A model generated the notes under the pieces. It worked only from the letters and a program-made list of their open reading frames with translations. It did no database searches and was not told the DNA's origin. 6,293 bases of DNA from Thermoproteota archaeon (GTDB taxonomy: Archaea > Korarchaeota > Korarchaeia > Korarchaeales > Korarchaeaceae): NCBI GenBank assembly GCA_003661265.1, contig QMVU01000070.1:1-6293 (forward strand). The letters run 5' to 3'. This document shows, in pieces, positions 1-6,052 of the stretch; position 1 is the stretch's first letter, and the number at the start of each line of letters is the position of its first letter. Both the position numbers and the translations under genes were made by a program.

Positions 1-1124
1 ACATCTATGGGCGTATTTTCTATTATTATTGTGGCAATGTGTTTGGATCTATCAACATTTAGAATCTCATTGCTCTGAAGCCCTTTTCGAGCTCTCTCGA
101 TGAGAAATTGCACCTCGTAAAGGTGAGAAAACAGCAAATCTCCTTTTCGTTTTAACTCAACAAATTCTTCCTCATATCTCTCAAGAAGATCTCTTTGACG
201 TTGTAGCTGTGTTTCTAGTGCTTTAACCCTTTTTTCTAATTCTAAGACGGCTCTATCCTTTATTCTATCGCTCAATATAGGGAAAAAGTATTCTTCAAGA
301 AGTTCTAGAAGGGAACCCATAGATCTCGGCTCGTATCTGATCGATAGGGAATTCAAAGGAAAAACCGAGAAATTCACCATCTTACCTTCTGAAAGATATA
401 TAACTGGCTCAGGCTCACCCCCCAATCTCTTTTTCAACCAAACTATGCCTTTGCTGAAGGAAATTTTCTGATCCTCTGTTAAGTCTCCTATTTTCATGTT
501 TGCCCTCAATTTGCTTTTTAGAAGTATTTCATCGATGTAAGGTGGACCTATACCTATTTCTACCAAAAACCTCCATAATTCCAGGTGACTACATCGCTCC
601 ATAATTGGTAGGCTTTTCTCAGCATCGATTTCAAGGAGAGATGGAGTTTCTGGTTTTGGTGGAGGCTTATAAGTCTCATGCCTCCTTAACACTCTATCCT
701 TGACCTTAATCCCTCTAGCTACCTGAAGGATTTTCCAATTTTCATCCGTTAAGATCAAATTCCCCCTTCCAAAAAGCTCCACTATTAGCTTACCTGAGTA
801 TGCTCCTTCGAAATCTAAGATTAACAGTCGTTCCATGTCCGGCTGTCTTATGTCCACTATCTTGGCGTTTGCCAATCTTTTTCTGAGTCCCATAGCCAAT
901 GCCGACGGGTATAGAGGTTTTGGCCATTCGCGCTTGCTTAGAAGGACGCAATTTCTGATCGCTAAAATAAGCTCCCTTCTACCGTTTAACTCAGGCCAGA
1001 TCGTTAATGAGAAAACGTCTCGTCCCAGTTGGTAAACCTTTTTTATTCTCCTACCTATTAACTGCTCCAATTCTCTTGTCAAATAGTAGAGCTCAATGCC
1101 AGCTATGCTTTCCCTTGCCTTCAT
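1..1124 (-). CDS. rqcH: NFACT-family ribosome quality control protein (RqcH/Rqc2/NEMF homologue), N-terminal part, cut by window edge
   Basis: Reading the minus strand from 1124 to the left edge gives 374 stop-free codons. The protein matches eukaryotic NEMF from its first residues: MKAR aligns with the MKSR start of human NEMF, and EWPKPLYPSALAM and FGRGNLILTD match EWPKNMMPSSFAM and YDRGNIVLTD. The NFACT-N domain covers about 1-175. A helix-hairpin-helix-like stretch lies near 184-235 (IGIGPPYIDEIL) and a charged coiled coil starts near 285. The NFACT-R domain would lie beyond the edge; family members are usually 550-700 residues. The family binds obstructed large ribosomal subunits and recruits tRNA to tail the stalled peptide. 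An in-frame ATG at 1142 would add six residues. I chose 1124 because it matches the family start and has GGTGA 11 bases upstream. Position 9 is Gly and 98-99 is Glu-Arg, where yeast has D9 and D98-R99. Family assignment is certain; tailing activity is not. Confidence 0.93.
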   Translation of the reverse strand, partial: MKARESIAGIELYYLTRELEQLIGRRIKKVYQLGRDVFSLTIWPELNGRRELILAIRNCVLLSKREWPKPLYPSALAMGLRKRLANAKIVDIRQPDMERLLILDFEGAYSGKLIVELFGRGNLILTDENWKILQVARGIKVKDRVLRRHETYKPPPKPETPSLLEIDAEKSLPIMERCSHLELWRFLVEIGIGPPYIDEILLKSKLRANMKIGDLTEDQKISFSKGIVWLKKRLGGEPEPVIYLSEGKMVNFSVFPLNSLSIRYEPRSMGSLLELLEEYFFPILSDRIKDRAVLELEKRVKALETQLQRQRDLLERYEEEFVELKRKGDLLFSHLYEVQFLIERARKGLQSNEILNVDRSKHIATIIIENTPID

Positions 1125-1145
1125 CGAGACTTTAGTCACCATTTG

Positions 1146-1153
1146 ATTTTTAA
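1146..1153 (+). promoter_or_regulatory. Candidate TATA box for the EMC6-like/archease genes
   Basis: ATTTTTAA lies in the divergent spacer. An archaeal TATA centre here would place the transcript start near 1176, leaving a short leader that contains GGAGG (1181-1185) before the ATG at 1202. This is a weak call from base composition and spacing only. The minus-strand gene would need a different box; AATTAGAA read on the minus strand (about 1170-1177) is a poor candidate. Confidence 0.3.
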
Positions 1154-1201
1154 GGACAGGGTTTACCCGTTCTAATTCGAGGAGGATTGGGGCTAAAAAC
1201 C

Positions 1202-2083
1202 ATGATCTTTTACACTAAGATTGCTGTTAGCCTTATAGCTGGTCTCATAGCTGGTGTTATTGGGATAAGCGGAATAGTGGGAATAGCCTTCTTTATTCTC
1301 ACGTTCTTCCTGTCAACAGCCCTTTTCTTAACCCTGAAGAGAGACACTATCTTAAATTTGGGATTCTATAAGATTTACAGGGAGGGAATTGGCTCCTCAT
1401 TCATAGCCTTCCTTTTAACTTGGAGCATAGCGACAAGCTTAACATTGGGCCAGCCAACGATTTACTTGGCAACTTCATCGATAGGTCCTCATCCTATATG
1501 CTATTCTAATGGAACACCAGTCCCTCCAAGTTTCAGACCCTTAAATTCTACTTTTAATGCAGTGTACGTAGTAAAATTAAGCGAAAATAAGACCTGGAAG
1601 ATAATGCTGGGGGTATATTCTGAGTACGAGGATAAAGTGATCTTGGAGTTACCGAAATGTAGCGTCGTTTATCTGAAGTCAAATAATACAATCGGGCTAA
1701 GCACAACAATAAGCTTAGAGGAATTAACTCAGAACAGAACAAGATGGGGCATTAAATTCGCTAAAGAAGATTCGATTATTTTTGCTGTCTATGAAGGAAC
1801 AAGGGTTCGTTTAGAGGAGGGTAGGACTTTAACGATAGAATTAAGAGGAAATGCCTCAACTTATCTCGTCTACATGACCCTTTACCCTGATCATCTCCAA
1901 ATAGAGACAGAGTTCCTTAAAGTAGAAGGTAACAGTTTAAACCTAACGGGAACCCCATTTAGTGACACGATTTGCTTTATCTGTTTAAGGGATAACCAAA
2001 TATACGCCTTCGAATCTCACATCTATACTTACAGAACGATCGGCTTTGAGGATGAGTACTTAGTGTTGGAGAAAACACCATAA
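1202..2083 (+). CDS. EMC6-like (Rab5ip family) membrane protein with a sequon-rich extracytoplasmic domain
   Basis: This 293-residue protein has two parts. Residues about 7-83 form three membrane segments (about 7-26, 28-46 and 64-83), with a basic loop (KRDTILNLGFYKIYREG) between the second and third. AVSLIAGLIAGVIGISGI aligns well with SVSALSGATAGILGLTGL of human EMC6, and the FFILTFFLSTALFLTLK and FIAFLLTW stretches also follow that protein. By the positive-inside rule the N-terminus is inside and the C-terminus outside, as in EMC6. Residues 84-293 have no family I recognise. They look beta-rich and carry seven N-X-S/T sequons (N103, N115, N129, N161, N178, N217, N247) and four cysteines (100, 153, 258, 261). 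EMC6 is a core subunit of the eukaryotic ER membrane protein insertase; that role here is inference. The start is unsettled: TTG 1187 sits one base after GGAGG, while ATG 1202 is 16 bases away. Archease follows after 13 bases. Confidence 0.8.
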   Translation: MIFYTKIAVSLIAGLIAGVIGISGIVGIAFFILTFFLSTALFLTLKRDTILNLGFYKIYREGIGSSFIAFLLTWSIATSLTLGQPTIYLATSSIGPHPICYSNGTPVPPSFRPLNSTFNAVYVVKLSENKTWKIMLGVYSEYEDKVILELPKCSVVYLKSNNTIGLSTTISLEELTQNRTRWGIKFAKEDSIIFAVYEGTRVRLEEGRTLTIELRGNASTYLVYMTLYPDHLQIETEFLKVEGNSLNLTGTPFSDTICFICLRDNQIYAFESHIYTYRTIGFEDEYLVLEKTP

Positions 2084-2086
2084 TAG

Positions 2087-2091
2087 GGTGA
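2087..2091 (+). promoter_or_regulatory. Shine-Dalgarno sequence fixing the archease start
   Basis: GGTGA is followed by five bases and then ATG at 2097. A GTG in the same frame at 2088 lies inside this motif, so it is not the likely start. The ATG also gives the usual archease N-terminus, with the aromatic-rich strand (YQYVE) just before the first motif. Confidence 0.7.
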
Positions 2092-2096
2092 GATAT

Positions 2097-2519
2097 ATGA
2101 ACTATCAATATGTTGAACTAGGTGGTGACGTAAGCTTTATTGCCAGAGGAAAGGATCTCAAGGAATTGTTCCGTCAAGCAGCAATAGCGATGTACAATGT
2201 CATGGTAGATGTGGAAAAAGTAGATAAAGTCGAGGAAGTTGAAGTGGAACTACGATCTCCTGATCTTTCACTGTTGCTCCATGATTGGTTAAGTGAATTG
2301 CTTTTTATTACGGACACAAAAAGACTCGTTTTCTCGGATTTCTCAGTTAACATAACTAAAGAGGGCTCAGAATACCTCTTGAGAGGAAAAGCATTCGGAG
2401 AGAAGTTGAATATGTCAAAGCACGATCCAAAAACAGAAATAAAAGCTGTAACATATCATTCCCTTAAAATACAGAGATCGGGAGACCTCTGGGAGGGAAC
2501 AGTAGTCCTAGACTTATAG
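2097..2519 (+). CDS. Archease, activator of the RtcB tRNA-splicing ligase
   Basis: The 140-residue product has the length and pattern of archease. ARGKDLKELFRQAAIAMYNVM (residues 16-36) matches the usual GKDLEELFENAA helix. LLLHDWLSELLF (59-70) and SKHDPKTEIKAVTYHSLKI (107-125) match the family motifs, including the lysine in TEIKAVTY (K116). The chain ends in a hydrophobic strand with Asp (D139). Archease speeds guanylylation and multiple turnover of RtcB, which joins tRNA halves after intron removal; RtcB itself is not in this window. The first motif, normally DHTAD, reads ELGGD here (residues 7-11). Only its last acidic residue, which belongs to the metal-binding and activation site, is kept. 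The gene lies 13 bases after the EMC6-like gene, so the two are probably cotranscribed. The ribosomal block begins 76 bases later. Confidence 0.92.
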   Translation: MNYQYVELGGDVSFIARGKDLKELFRQAAIAMYNVMVDVEKVDKVEEVEVELRSPDLSLLLHDWLSELLFITDTKRLVFSDFSVNITKEGSEYLLRGKAFGEKLNMSKHDPKTEIKAVTYHSLKIQRSGDLWEGTVVLDL

Positions 2520-2529
2520 AGGAGAAAGG

Positions 2530-2538
2530 TTAATAATA
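2530..2538 (+). promoter_or_regulatory. Candidate TATA box for the ribosomal protein operon
   Basis: TTAATAATA follows a purine-rich stretch (GGAGAAAGG) that could serve as a BRE. It would place the transcript start near 2560, giving a leader of about 35 bases with a good Shine-Dalgarno sequence. It lies in the only sizeable gap between archease and uL3. The call rests on position and composition only. Confidence 0.45.
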
Positions 2539-2552
2539 GCGACCATCAAATC

Positions 2553-2566
2553 GGTTGAATTCGACC
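2553..2566 (+). repeat. Inverted repeat in the uL3 leader or promoter
   Basis: GGTTG, loop AATT, CGACC. The arms pair over five positions, one of them G-U in RNA. Beyond one C/A mismatch, two more A-T pairs extend the stem on both sides. As DNA it is a near-perfect 14-bp palindrome around GAATTC, located at the expected transcript start. It could be an operator or a small leader hairpin; chance is not excluded. Confidence 0.4.
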
Positions 2567-2582
2567 AATAGTGGAGTCAATA

Positions 2583-2588
2583 GAGGTG
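2583..2588 (+). promoter_or_regulatory. Shine-Dalgarno sequence for the TTG start of uL3
   Basis: GAGGTG is complementary to the archaeal 16S rRNA tail and ends seven bases before the TTG at 2596. It supports TTG as the true start, in agreement with the conserved uL3 N-terminus. Confidence 0.7.
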
Positions 2589-2595
2589 GCCAAGG

Positions 2596-3636
2596 TTGCC
2601 CAAAAGACACGCTCCAAGACATGGTTCTCTAGCTTACTACCCTAGAAAGAGAGCAAAAACTCAGAAGGCGGTCTTTAGATCTTATAAGATAAAAGCCGAG
2701 AAGCCCATAGTGGCGGCATTTGCTGGCTACAAAGCTGGCATGACTCACGTCGTAATGGTGGATGATAAGCCAGGAACTTTAACCTATGGTCAAGAAGTCG
2801 TTAAAGCTGTTACTATAATTGAGACACCTCCATTGAAAGTGGTTGGTTTATGTCCCTACGTTAAAACTCCTTATGGATTGAAGTCTCTGACAACTCTCAT
2901 GAGAATCGAGGCGGAGAGCGACCTTAAGAGGACATTCACTATAGGATCCGGAATAGATAACTTCGAGGAGAAGAAGGAGCTAATAGATAGGAAGAGAGAC
3001 GAGATAGTGGAGATCCGGATCTTGGTCCATACCCTCCCTAGATATGCGGGCATCCATAAGAAGAAGCCAGAGCTAATGGAGATTCCAATAGTTGGCGGAA
3101 ACATTGAAGAACAGCTAGATTATGCCTTCTCTCTAATTGGAAAGCTTATTAGAGTTTCTGACGTCTTTAAAGAAGGGCAGTACGTTGATGTTACAGCAGT
3201 TACAAAGGGAAAGGGATTTCAAGGAGTCATTAAAAGGTTTGGAGTAGCCCTACTACCACATAAAGCAGGTAAAAGGAGGAGAGAAGTCGGGAGCTTGGGA
3301 TCAAGGCATCCGCCCTGGATAAGTTGGAGAGTTCCCAGGCCCGGTCAGATGGGATACCATAAGAGAACTGAGTACAATAAACGAATTCTTAAGATAGTAC
3401 AAGCGGATCTGGATGAAAAAGGAATACCAAAGAGCTATCCAACCGAGATAAACTTGAGAGGTGGCTTCAGAAACTATGGAATAATCAAAAGCGATGCGAT
3501 AGTGTTGCAGGGGTCTGTTCCTGGGCCGGTAAAAAGGTTTGTGATGATAAGGCATGCTATAAGACCTCCTAAGCTAGCAGAACTCGGAGAACCAAAAATC
3601 ATAAGCATAGCTAGGGTAGGAGGGGATAAGAAATGA
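2596..3636 (+). CDS. rpl3: Large subunit ribosomal protein uL3
   Basis: This 346-residue protein is archaeal uL3, a large-subunit protein that binds 23S rRNA early in assembly and sends a loop towards the peptidyl transferase centre. The N-terminus MPKRHAPRHGSLAYYPRKRA is the archaeal/eukaryotic signature. FAGYKAGMTHV (42-52), the long central loop VTKGKGFQGVIKRFG (202-216) with HKAGKRRREVGSLGSRHPPW (222-241), and GSVPGPVKRFVMIR (306-319) are all typical. Length is normal for archaea. It starts with TTG, confirmed by the conserved N-terminus and a Shine-Dalgarno sequence seven bases upstream; a TTG start is uncommon for a highly expressed gene and may limit translation. It is the first gene of the ribosomal block, and its stop codon overlaps the uL4 start (ATGA). 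Confidence 0.98.
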   Translation: MPKRHAPRHGSLAYYPRKRAKTQKAVFRSYKIKAEKPIVAAFAGYKAGMTHVVMVDDKPGTLTYGQEVVKAVTIIETPPLKVVGLCPYVKTPYGLKSLTTLMRIEAESDLKRTFTIGSGIDNFEEKKELIDRKRDEIVEIRILVHTLPRYAGIHKKKPELMEIPIVGGNIEEQLDYAFSLIGKLIRVSDVFKEGQYVDVTAVTKGKGFQGVIKRFGVALLPHKAGKRRREVGSLGSRHPPWISWRVPRPGQMGYHKRTEYNKRILKIVQADLDEKGIPKSYPTEINLRGGFRNYGIIKSDAIVLQGSVPGPVKRFVMIRHAIRPPKLAELGEPKIISIARVGGDKK

Positions 3637-4424
3637 ATGGTTTAAGGAGACCACTATTTAACCTTGAAGGGGAAATAATCGGGGAAATTGAGCTTCCAGA
3701 AGTTTTCAAAACAGACATAAGACCTGATATCATAAGAAGAGTTTATTTGTCGCAGCTAACAGCCAGAATACAGCCTCAAGGCAGGGATAAGAGAGCTGGG
3801 ATGAGAACTTCTGCGGAGTCTAGAGGAACTGGGCTAGATCTTGCTAGAGTGCCTAGAATAAAGGGTACTTTATATCCTGCCGCTGGAAGAGCCGCAATGG
3901 CTCCATTTGTAAGAGGAGGCCGGAGGGCTCATCCTCCAAAGGTAGAGAAGGTGATTTGGGAGAGAGTAAATAAGAAGGAGAGAAGGCTAGCGATAATGTC
4001 CGCTATCGCAGCAACAGCCTCGCTGGATCTCATCATAGCCAGGCATAGGGTGGACGGAATAAAGGCAGCGCCAATAATCGTGATAAGGGACTTGGAGGAA
4101 GTCTCGAAAACAAAAGATTTGTACGATTTTCTACTAAAACTTGGATTAAAAGACGAGCTAGAGAGGACAAAGGCGAGATTTCGGAAGATAAGAAGTGGTA
4201 AGGGTAAAATGAGGGGTAGGAAAAGAGTTAGAGCCAAGGGACCGCTGATAATTTATAAAGAGAATCCGTCAGTATTCCTCGCTGCTAGAAATATCCCTGG
4301 CGTGGACGTTGTTAATGTTAAGCATCTTAGCATCATCCACCTTGCACCAGGAGGCGTTCCAGGAAGGCTTGCGATATGGTCAGAGCCTGCCTTAAAAGCC
4401 TTAGATGAGAGATTCGGGGGGTGA
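3633..4424 (+). CDS. rpl4: Large subunit ribosomal protein uL4
   Basis: The 263-residue product is archaeal uL4, which lines part of the peptide exit tunnel through its extended loop. The sequence [20 protein letters not shown] (35-54), the loop [21 protein letters not shown] (58-78), the GGRRAHPP motif after it, and the Rossmann-like C-terminal half ending near [16 protein letters not shown] are all family hallmarks. Length is normal for archaea; the long C-terminal tail of eukaryotic uL4 is absent. The ATG overlaps the uL3 TGA by four bases, and a strong GGAGGGGA (3619-3626) sits six bases upstream, so it is translated both by coupling and by direct loading. No defects are seen. Confidence 0.98.
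   Translation: MNGLRRPLFNLEGEIIGEIELPEVFKTDIRPDIIRRVYLSQLTARIQPQGRDKRAGMRTSAESRGTGLDLARVPRIKGTLYPAAGRAAMAPFVRGGRRAHPPKVEKVIWERVNKKERRLAIMSAIAATASLDLIIARHRVDGIKAAPIIVIRDLEEVSKTKDLYDFLLKLGLKDELERTKARFRKIRSGKGKMRGRKRVRAKGPLIIYKENPSVFLAARNIPGVDVVNVKHLSIIHLAPGGVPGRLAIWSEPALKALDERFGG
4418..4424 (+). promoter_or_regulatory. Shine-Dalgarno sequence fixing the uL23 start
   Basis: GGGGTGA overlaps the last codons and stop of uL4 and lies four bases before ATG 4429. An upstream in-frame ATG at 4405 would add eight residues not typical of uL23 and has no such motif, so 4429 is the start. Confidence 0.75.
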
Positions 4425-4428
4425 CTCC

Positions 4429-4695
4429 ATGGAATTTGATCCCTACTCTATATTAATAAGGCCCGTTGCTTCTGAGAAAGCAGTAGCGATGATCGAAAGA
4501 GAAAATAAACTCGTATTCATTGTTCACAGGAGAGCAAATAAGCATATGATAAAGAGAGCAGTAGAAGAGGCATTTGAGGTAAAGGTGGAGAATGTGAGAA
4601 CCTTAATAACTCCCCAAGGTCTGAAGAAAGCATACGTAAAACTTAAACCAGAGTTCAAAGCTAGCGAAATAGCTGCAAAGTTAGGAATTCTATAA
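4429..4695 (+). CDS. rpl23: Large subunit ribosomal protein uL23
   Basis: The 88-residue product is uL23, which sits at the tunnel exit and forms the docking site for SRP and the Sec translocon. The N-terminal [15 protein letters not shown] (4-18) is the uL23 signature, followed by [22 protein letters not shown] (26-47), [22 protein letters not shown] (51-72) and the usual hydrophobic end (AAKLGIL). Length is normal for archaea. It starts four bases after the uL4 stop and is ten bases ahead of uL2, so translation is tightly linked. No unusual features. Confidence 0.97.
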   Translation: MEFDPYSILIRPVASEKAVAMIERENKLVFIVHRRANKHMIKRAVEEAFEVKVENVRTLITPQGLKKAYVKLKPEFKASEIAAKLGIL

Positions 4696-4705
4696 GGTGA
4701 TATAA

Positions 4706-5446
4706 ATGGGTAAGAGAATACTTGTACAAAGAAAGGGCAGAGGAGGAATACAGTTTAGGGCCAGAGATCACTTGAAGGTCGGCCCCGCGAAGTACCCAGT
4801 GATAGGCTTAGATCGAACGGTTAGGGGAGTTATAAAGGAATTCCTCCATGAACCGAGTAGATGGACTCCTTTAGCGAAAATCCGGCTTGAGACAGGCGAG
4901 GAGTTTATTTACATTCCACCAGAAGGCGTTTATTTAGGTAAAACTATTGAAATAGGCCCAGGAGCATCATTAGAGCCCGGGAATATACTTCCTCTTTATG
5001 AGGTTCCAGAGGGAACCCCAGTATGTAATGTGGAGCTTAGATATGGTGATGGAGGTAAAATAGCGAGGAGAAGTGGCACATTTGCGATCGTTTTCTCTAA
5101 GGAAAAAGGAAAAGTAACGTTGAGACTTCCATCAGGGAAAACTAAAGTCGTAAATGAGAAGTGCAGAGCAACCATCGGAATAATAGCTGGTGGTGGAAGA
5201 CCGGAAAAACCACTCTTGAAAGCAGCGGCTGCATATTACAAGGAGAGAGTACACCCAAAGAGGTGGCCGAAAGTTAGGGGAGTTGCCATGAATCCGGTGA
5301 GCCATCCACACGGAGGCGGATCTCACGCCAGACCAGGAGCTCCTACATCTGTTAGCAGAGGAGCTCCTCCTGGAGCTAAGGTAGGGCATATAGCTGCTCG
5401 CAAGACAGGTCGTGCTAAGAAGAGAAGGGGTACAAGGAGAGGTTAA
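4706..5446 (+). CDS. rpl2: Large subunit ribosomal protein uL2
   Basis: The 246-residue product is uL2, needed for subunit joining and for the peptidyl transferase region. It has the usual RNA-binding core (GVYLGKTIEIGPGASLEPGN near 74-93, LRYGDGGKIARRSGTFA near 111-127) and the C-terminal KVRGVAMNPVSHPHGGGSH (189-207), then APPGAKVGHIAARKTGR. The histidine that corresponds to E. coli H229 is kept (H200). The residue just before it, Asp in bacteria and Asp or Glu in most archaea and eukaryotes, is Ser (S199). Length is normal for archaea. GGTGAT (4696-4701), directly after the uL23 stop, lies four bases before the ATG. The basic tail (KKRRGTRRG) is typical. Confidence 0.98.
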   Translation: MGKRILVQRKGRGGIQFRARDHLKVGPAKYPVIGLDRTVRGVIKEFLHEPSRWTPLAKIRLETGEEFIYIPPEGVYLGKTIEIGPGASLEPGNILPLYEVPEGTPVCNVELRYGDGGKIARRSGTFAIVFSKEKGKVTLRLPSGKTKVVNEKCRATIGIIAGGGRPEKPLLKAAAAYYKERVHPKRWPKVRGVAMNPVSHPHGGGSHARPGAPTSVSRGAPPGAKVGHIAARKTGRAKKRRGTRRG

Positions 5447-5453
5447 GGGAAAG

Positions 5454-5462
5454 AAATAAAAA
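5454..5462 (+). promoter_or_regulatory. Possible internal TATA box before uS19
   Basis: AAATAAAAA lies in the 47-base gap between uL2 and uS19, the largest gap in the ribosomal block. It would start a transcript close to 5484, at the Shine-Dalgarno sequence itself, so the leader would be very short. Weak call; the gap may simply be a spacer. Confidence 0.25.
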
Positions 5463-5493
5463 CCGTGATCATAACCCCTTATGGTGATAAATC

Positions 5494-5889
5494 ATGCCTA
5501 AGGAATTCACCTACAGAGGCCGAACCCTTGAAGAGTTACAAAACCTTTCGATGGAGGAGTTAGCAGAGCTTATGCCAGCTAGAATAAGGAGAACTTTGAA
5601 GAGAGGACTTTCTCTTGAGAATAAGAAGCTCCTAGAGAAGATAAGAAAGTACAAGAAGATGGGAATTCAAAAGGTTATAAGAACTCACAGGAGAGATTTC
5701 CCAATCCTTCCAGAGATGGTAGGCATGAGAATCGCTGTGCATAATGGAAAGGATTTTGTTGAAGTTTTAATAAAGCCGGAGATGATTGGGCACTATCTGG
5801 GAGAGTTTGCAATGACAAACAAGATTGTAAAACACGGTTCTCCAGGAAAGGGAGCTACAAGGTCATCGAAATACGTCCCACTAAAGTAG
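5494..5889 (+). CDS. rps19: Small subunit ribosomal protein uS19
   Basis: The 131-residue product is archaeal uS19, a protein of the 30S head that contacts the A-site finger. The N-terminal helix ([21 protein letters not shown], residues 9-29) is the archaeal/eukaryotic extension. The core [20 protein letters not shown] (63-82), the helix [14 protein letters not shown] (95-108) and the end [19 protein letters not shown] (113-131) are diagnostic. Length is normal. GGTGAT (5483-5488) lies five bases before ATG 5494. In most archaea uL22 and uS3 follow directly; here no ribosomal gene follows, and a perfect hairpin sits on the stop codon. Confidence 0.97.
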   Translation: MPKEFTYRGRTLEELQNLSMEELAELMPARIRRTLKRGLSLENKKLLEKIRKYKKMGIQKVIRTHRRDFPILPEMVGMRIAVHNGKDFVEVLIKPEMIGHYLGEFAMTNKIVKHGSPGKGATRSSKYVPLK

Positions 5890-5903
5890 GATTTTCCTAC
5901 TTT
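5883..5903 (+). terminator. Perfect 9-bp hairpin overlapping the uS19 stop codon
   Basis: AAAGTAGGA (5883-5891), loop TTT, TCCTACTTT (5895-5903): nine uninterrupted pairs. The stop codon TAG (5887-5889) lies inside the left arm. The right arm ends in TTT and is followed by ATTAAAT. It could end transcription or protect the mRNA 3' end. Archaea usually end at T-runs without hairpins, so the function is inferred from position. Confidence 0.5.
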
Positions 5904-5991
5904 ATTAAATGGTAAGGTTCCCACCGGTAATTCTATTATACAATGTGCTTCTCCTGCTTCCACAAATCTAATGTAAGGTATTTAATGAGAA

Positions 5992-6033
5992 TTATTTCCA
6001 GCAACGCATGATTTATTTAGATTTTGGAAATAA
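5992..6033 (+). repeat. 9-bp inverted repeat around the tRNA-Ser promoter region
   Basis: TTATTTCCA (5992-6000) is repeated inverted as TGGAAATAA (6025-6033), with 24 bases between. The spacer holds the tRNA TATA candidate (6011-6019). This could be a regulator binding site. In AT-rich sequence such a match can also arise by chance. Confidence 0.35.
6011..6019 (+). promoter_or_regulatory. Candidate TATA box for tRNA-Ser
   Basis: ATTTATTTA lies 33-42 bases before the mature tRNA 5' end. A start near 6041 would give a short 5' leader for RNase P to remove. Between uS19 and the tRNA this is the best-placed AT-rich box; TATTTAA near 5979 is an alternative further away. Confidence 0.45.
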
Positions 6034-6052
6034 GAACACCTAGACCTTGTGA

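Noticed and set aside
835..1035. Open frame of 66 codons on the plus strand
   Set aside because: It lies opposite the NFACT gene, whose reading is confirmed by strong similarity to NEMF over the same bases.
1554..1742. Minus-strand open frame of 62 codons
   Set aside because: It is antisense to the ectodomain of the EMC6-like protein, which is part of a long continuous frame in line with archease.
2088..2096. GTG 2088 as archease start
   Set aside because: It overlaps the Shine-Dalgarno sequence that serves ATG 2097.
2871..5389. Several minus-strand open frames (2871-3104, 3301-3555, 3929-4237, 5132-5389)
   Set aside because: Each is antisense to a clearly recognised ribosomal protein gene and has a composition typical of mirrored codons, with no family motifs.
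5466..5490. Possible hairpin hiding the uS19 Shine-Dalgarno sequence (ATCA with TGAT)
   Set aside because: Only four pairs form, with a long loop, all weak. Not above chance.
5793..5963. Minus-strand frame starting at GTG 5963 and running into uS19 (VEAGEAHCIIELPVG...)
   Set aside because: It has 56 codons, no Shine-Dalgarno sequence or ATG, and over half of it is antisense to uS19. I found no recognisable motif, though the spacer part reads surprisingly protein-like.
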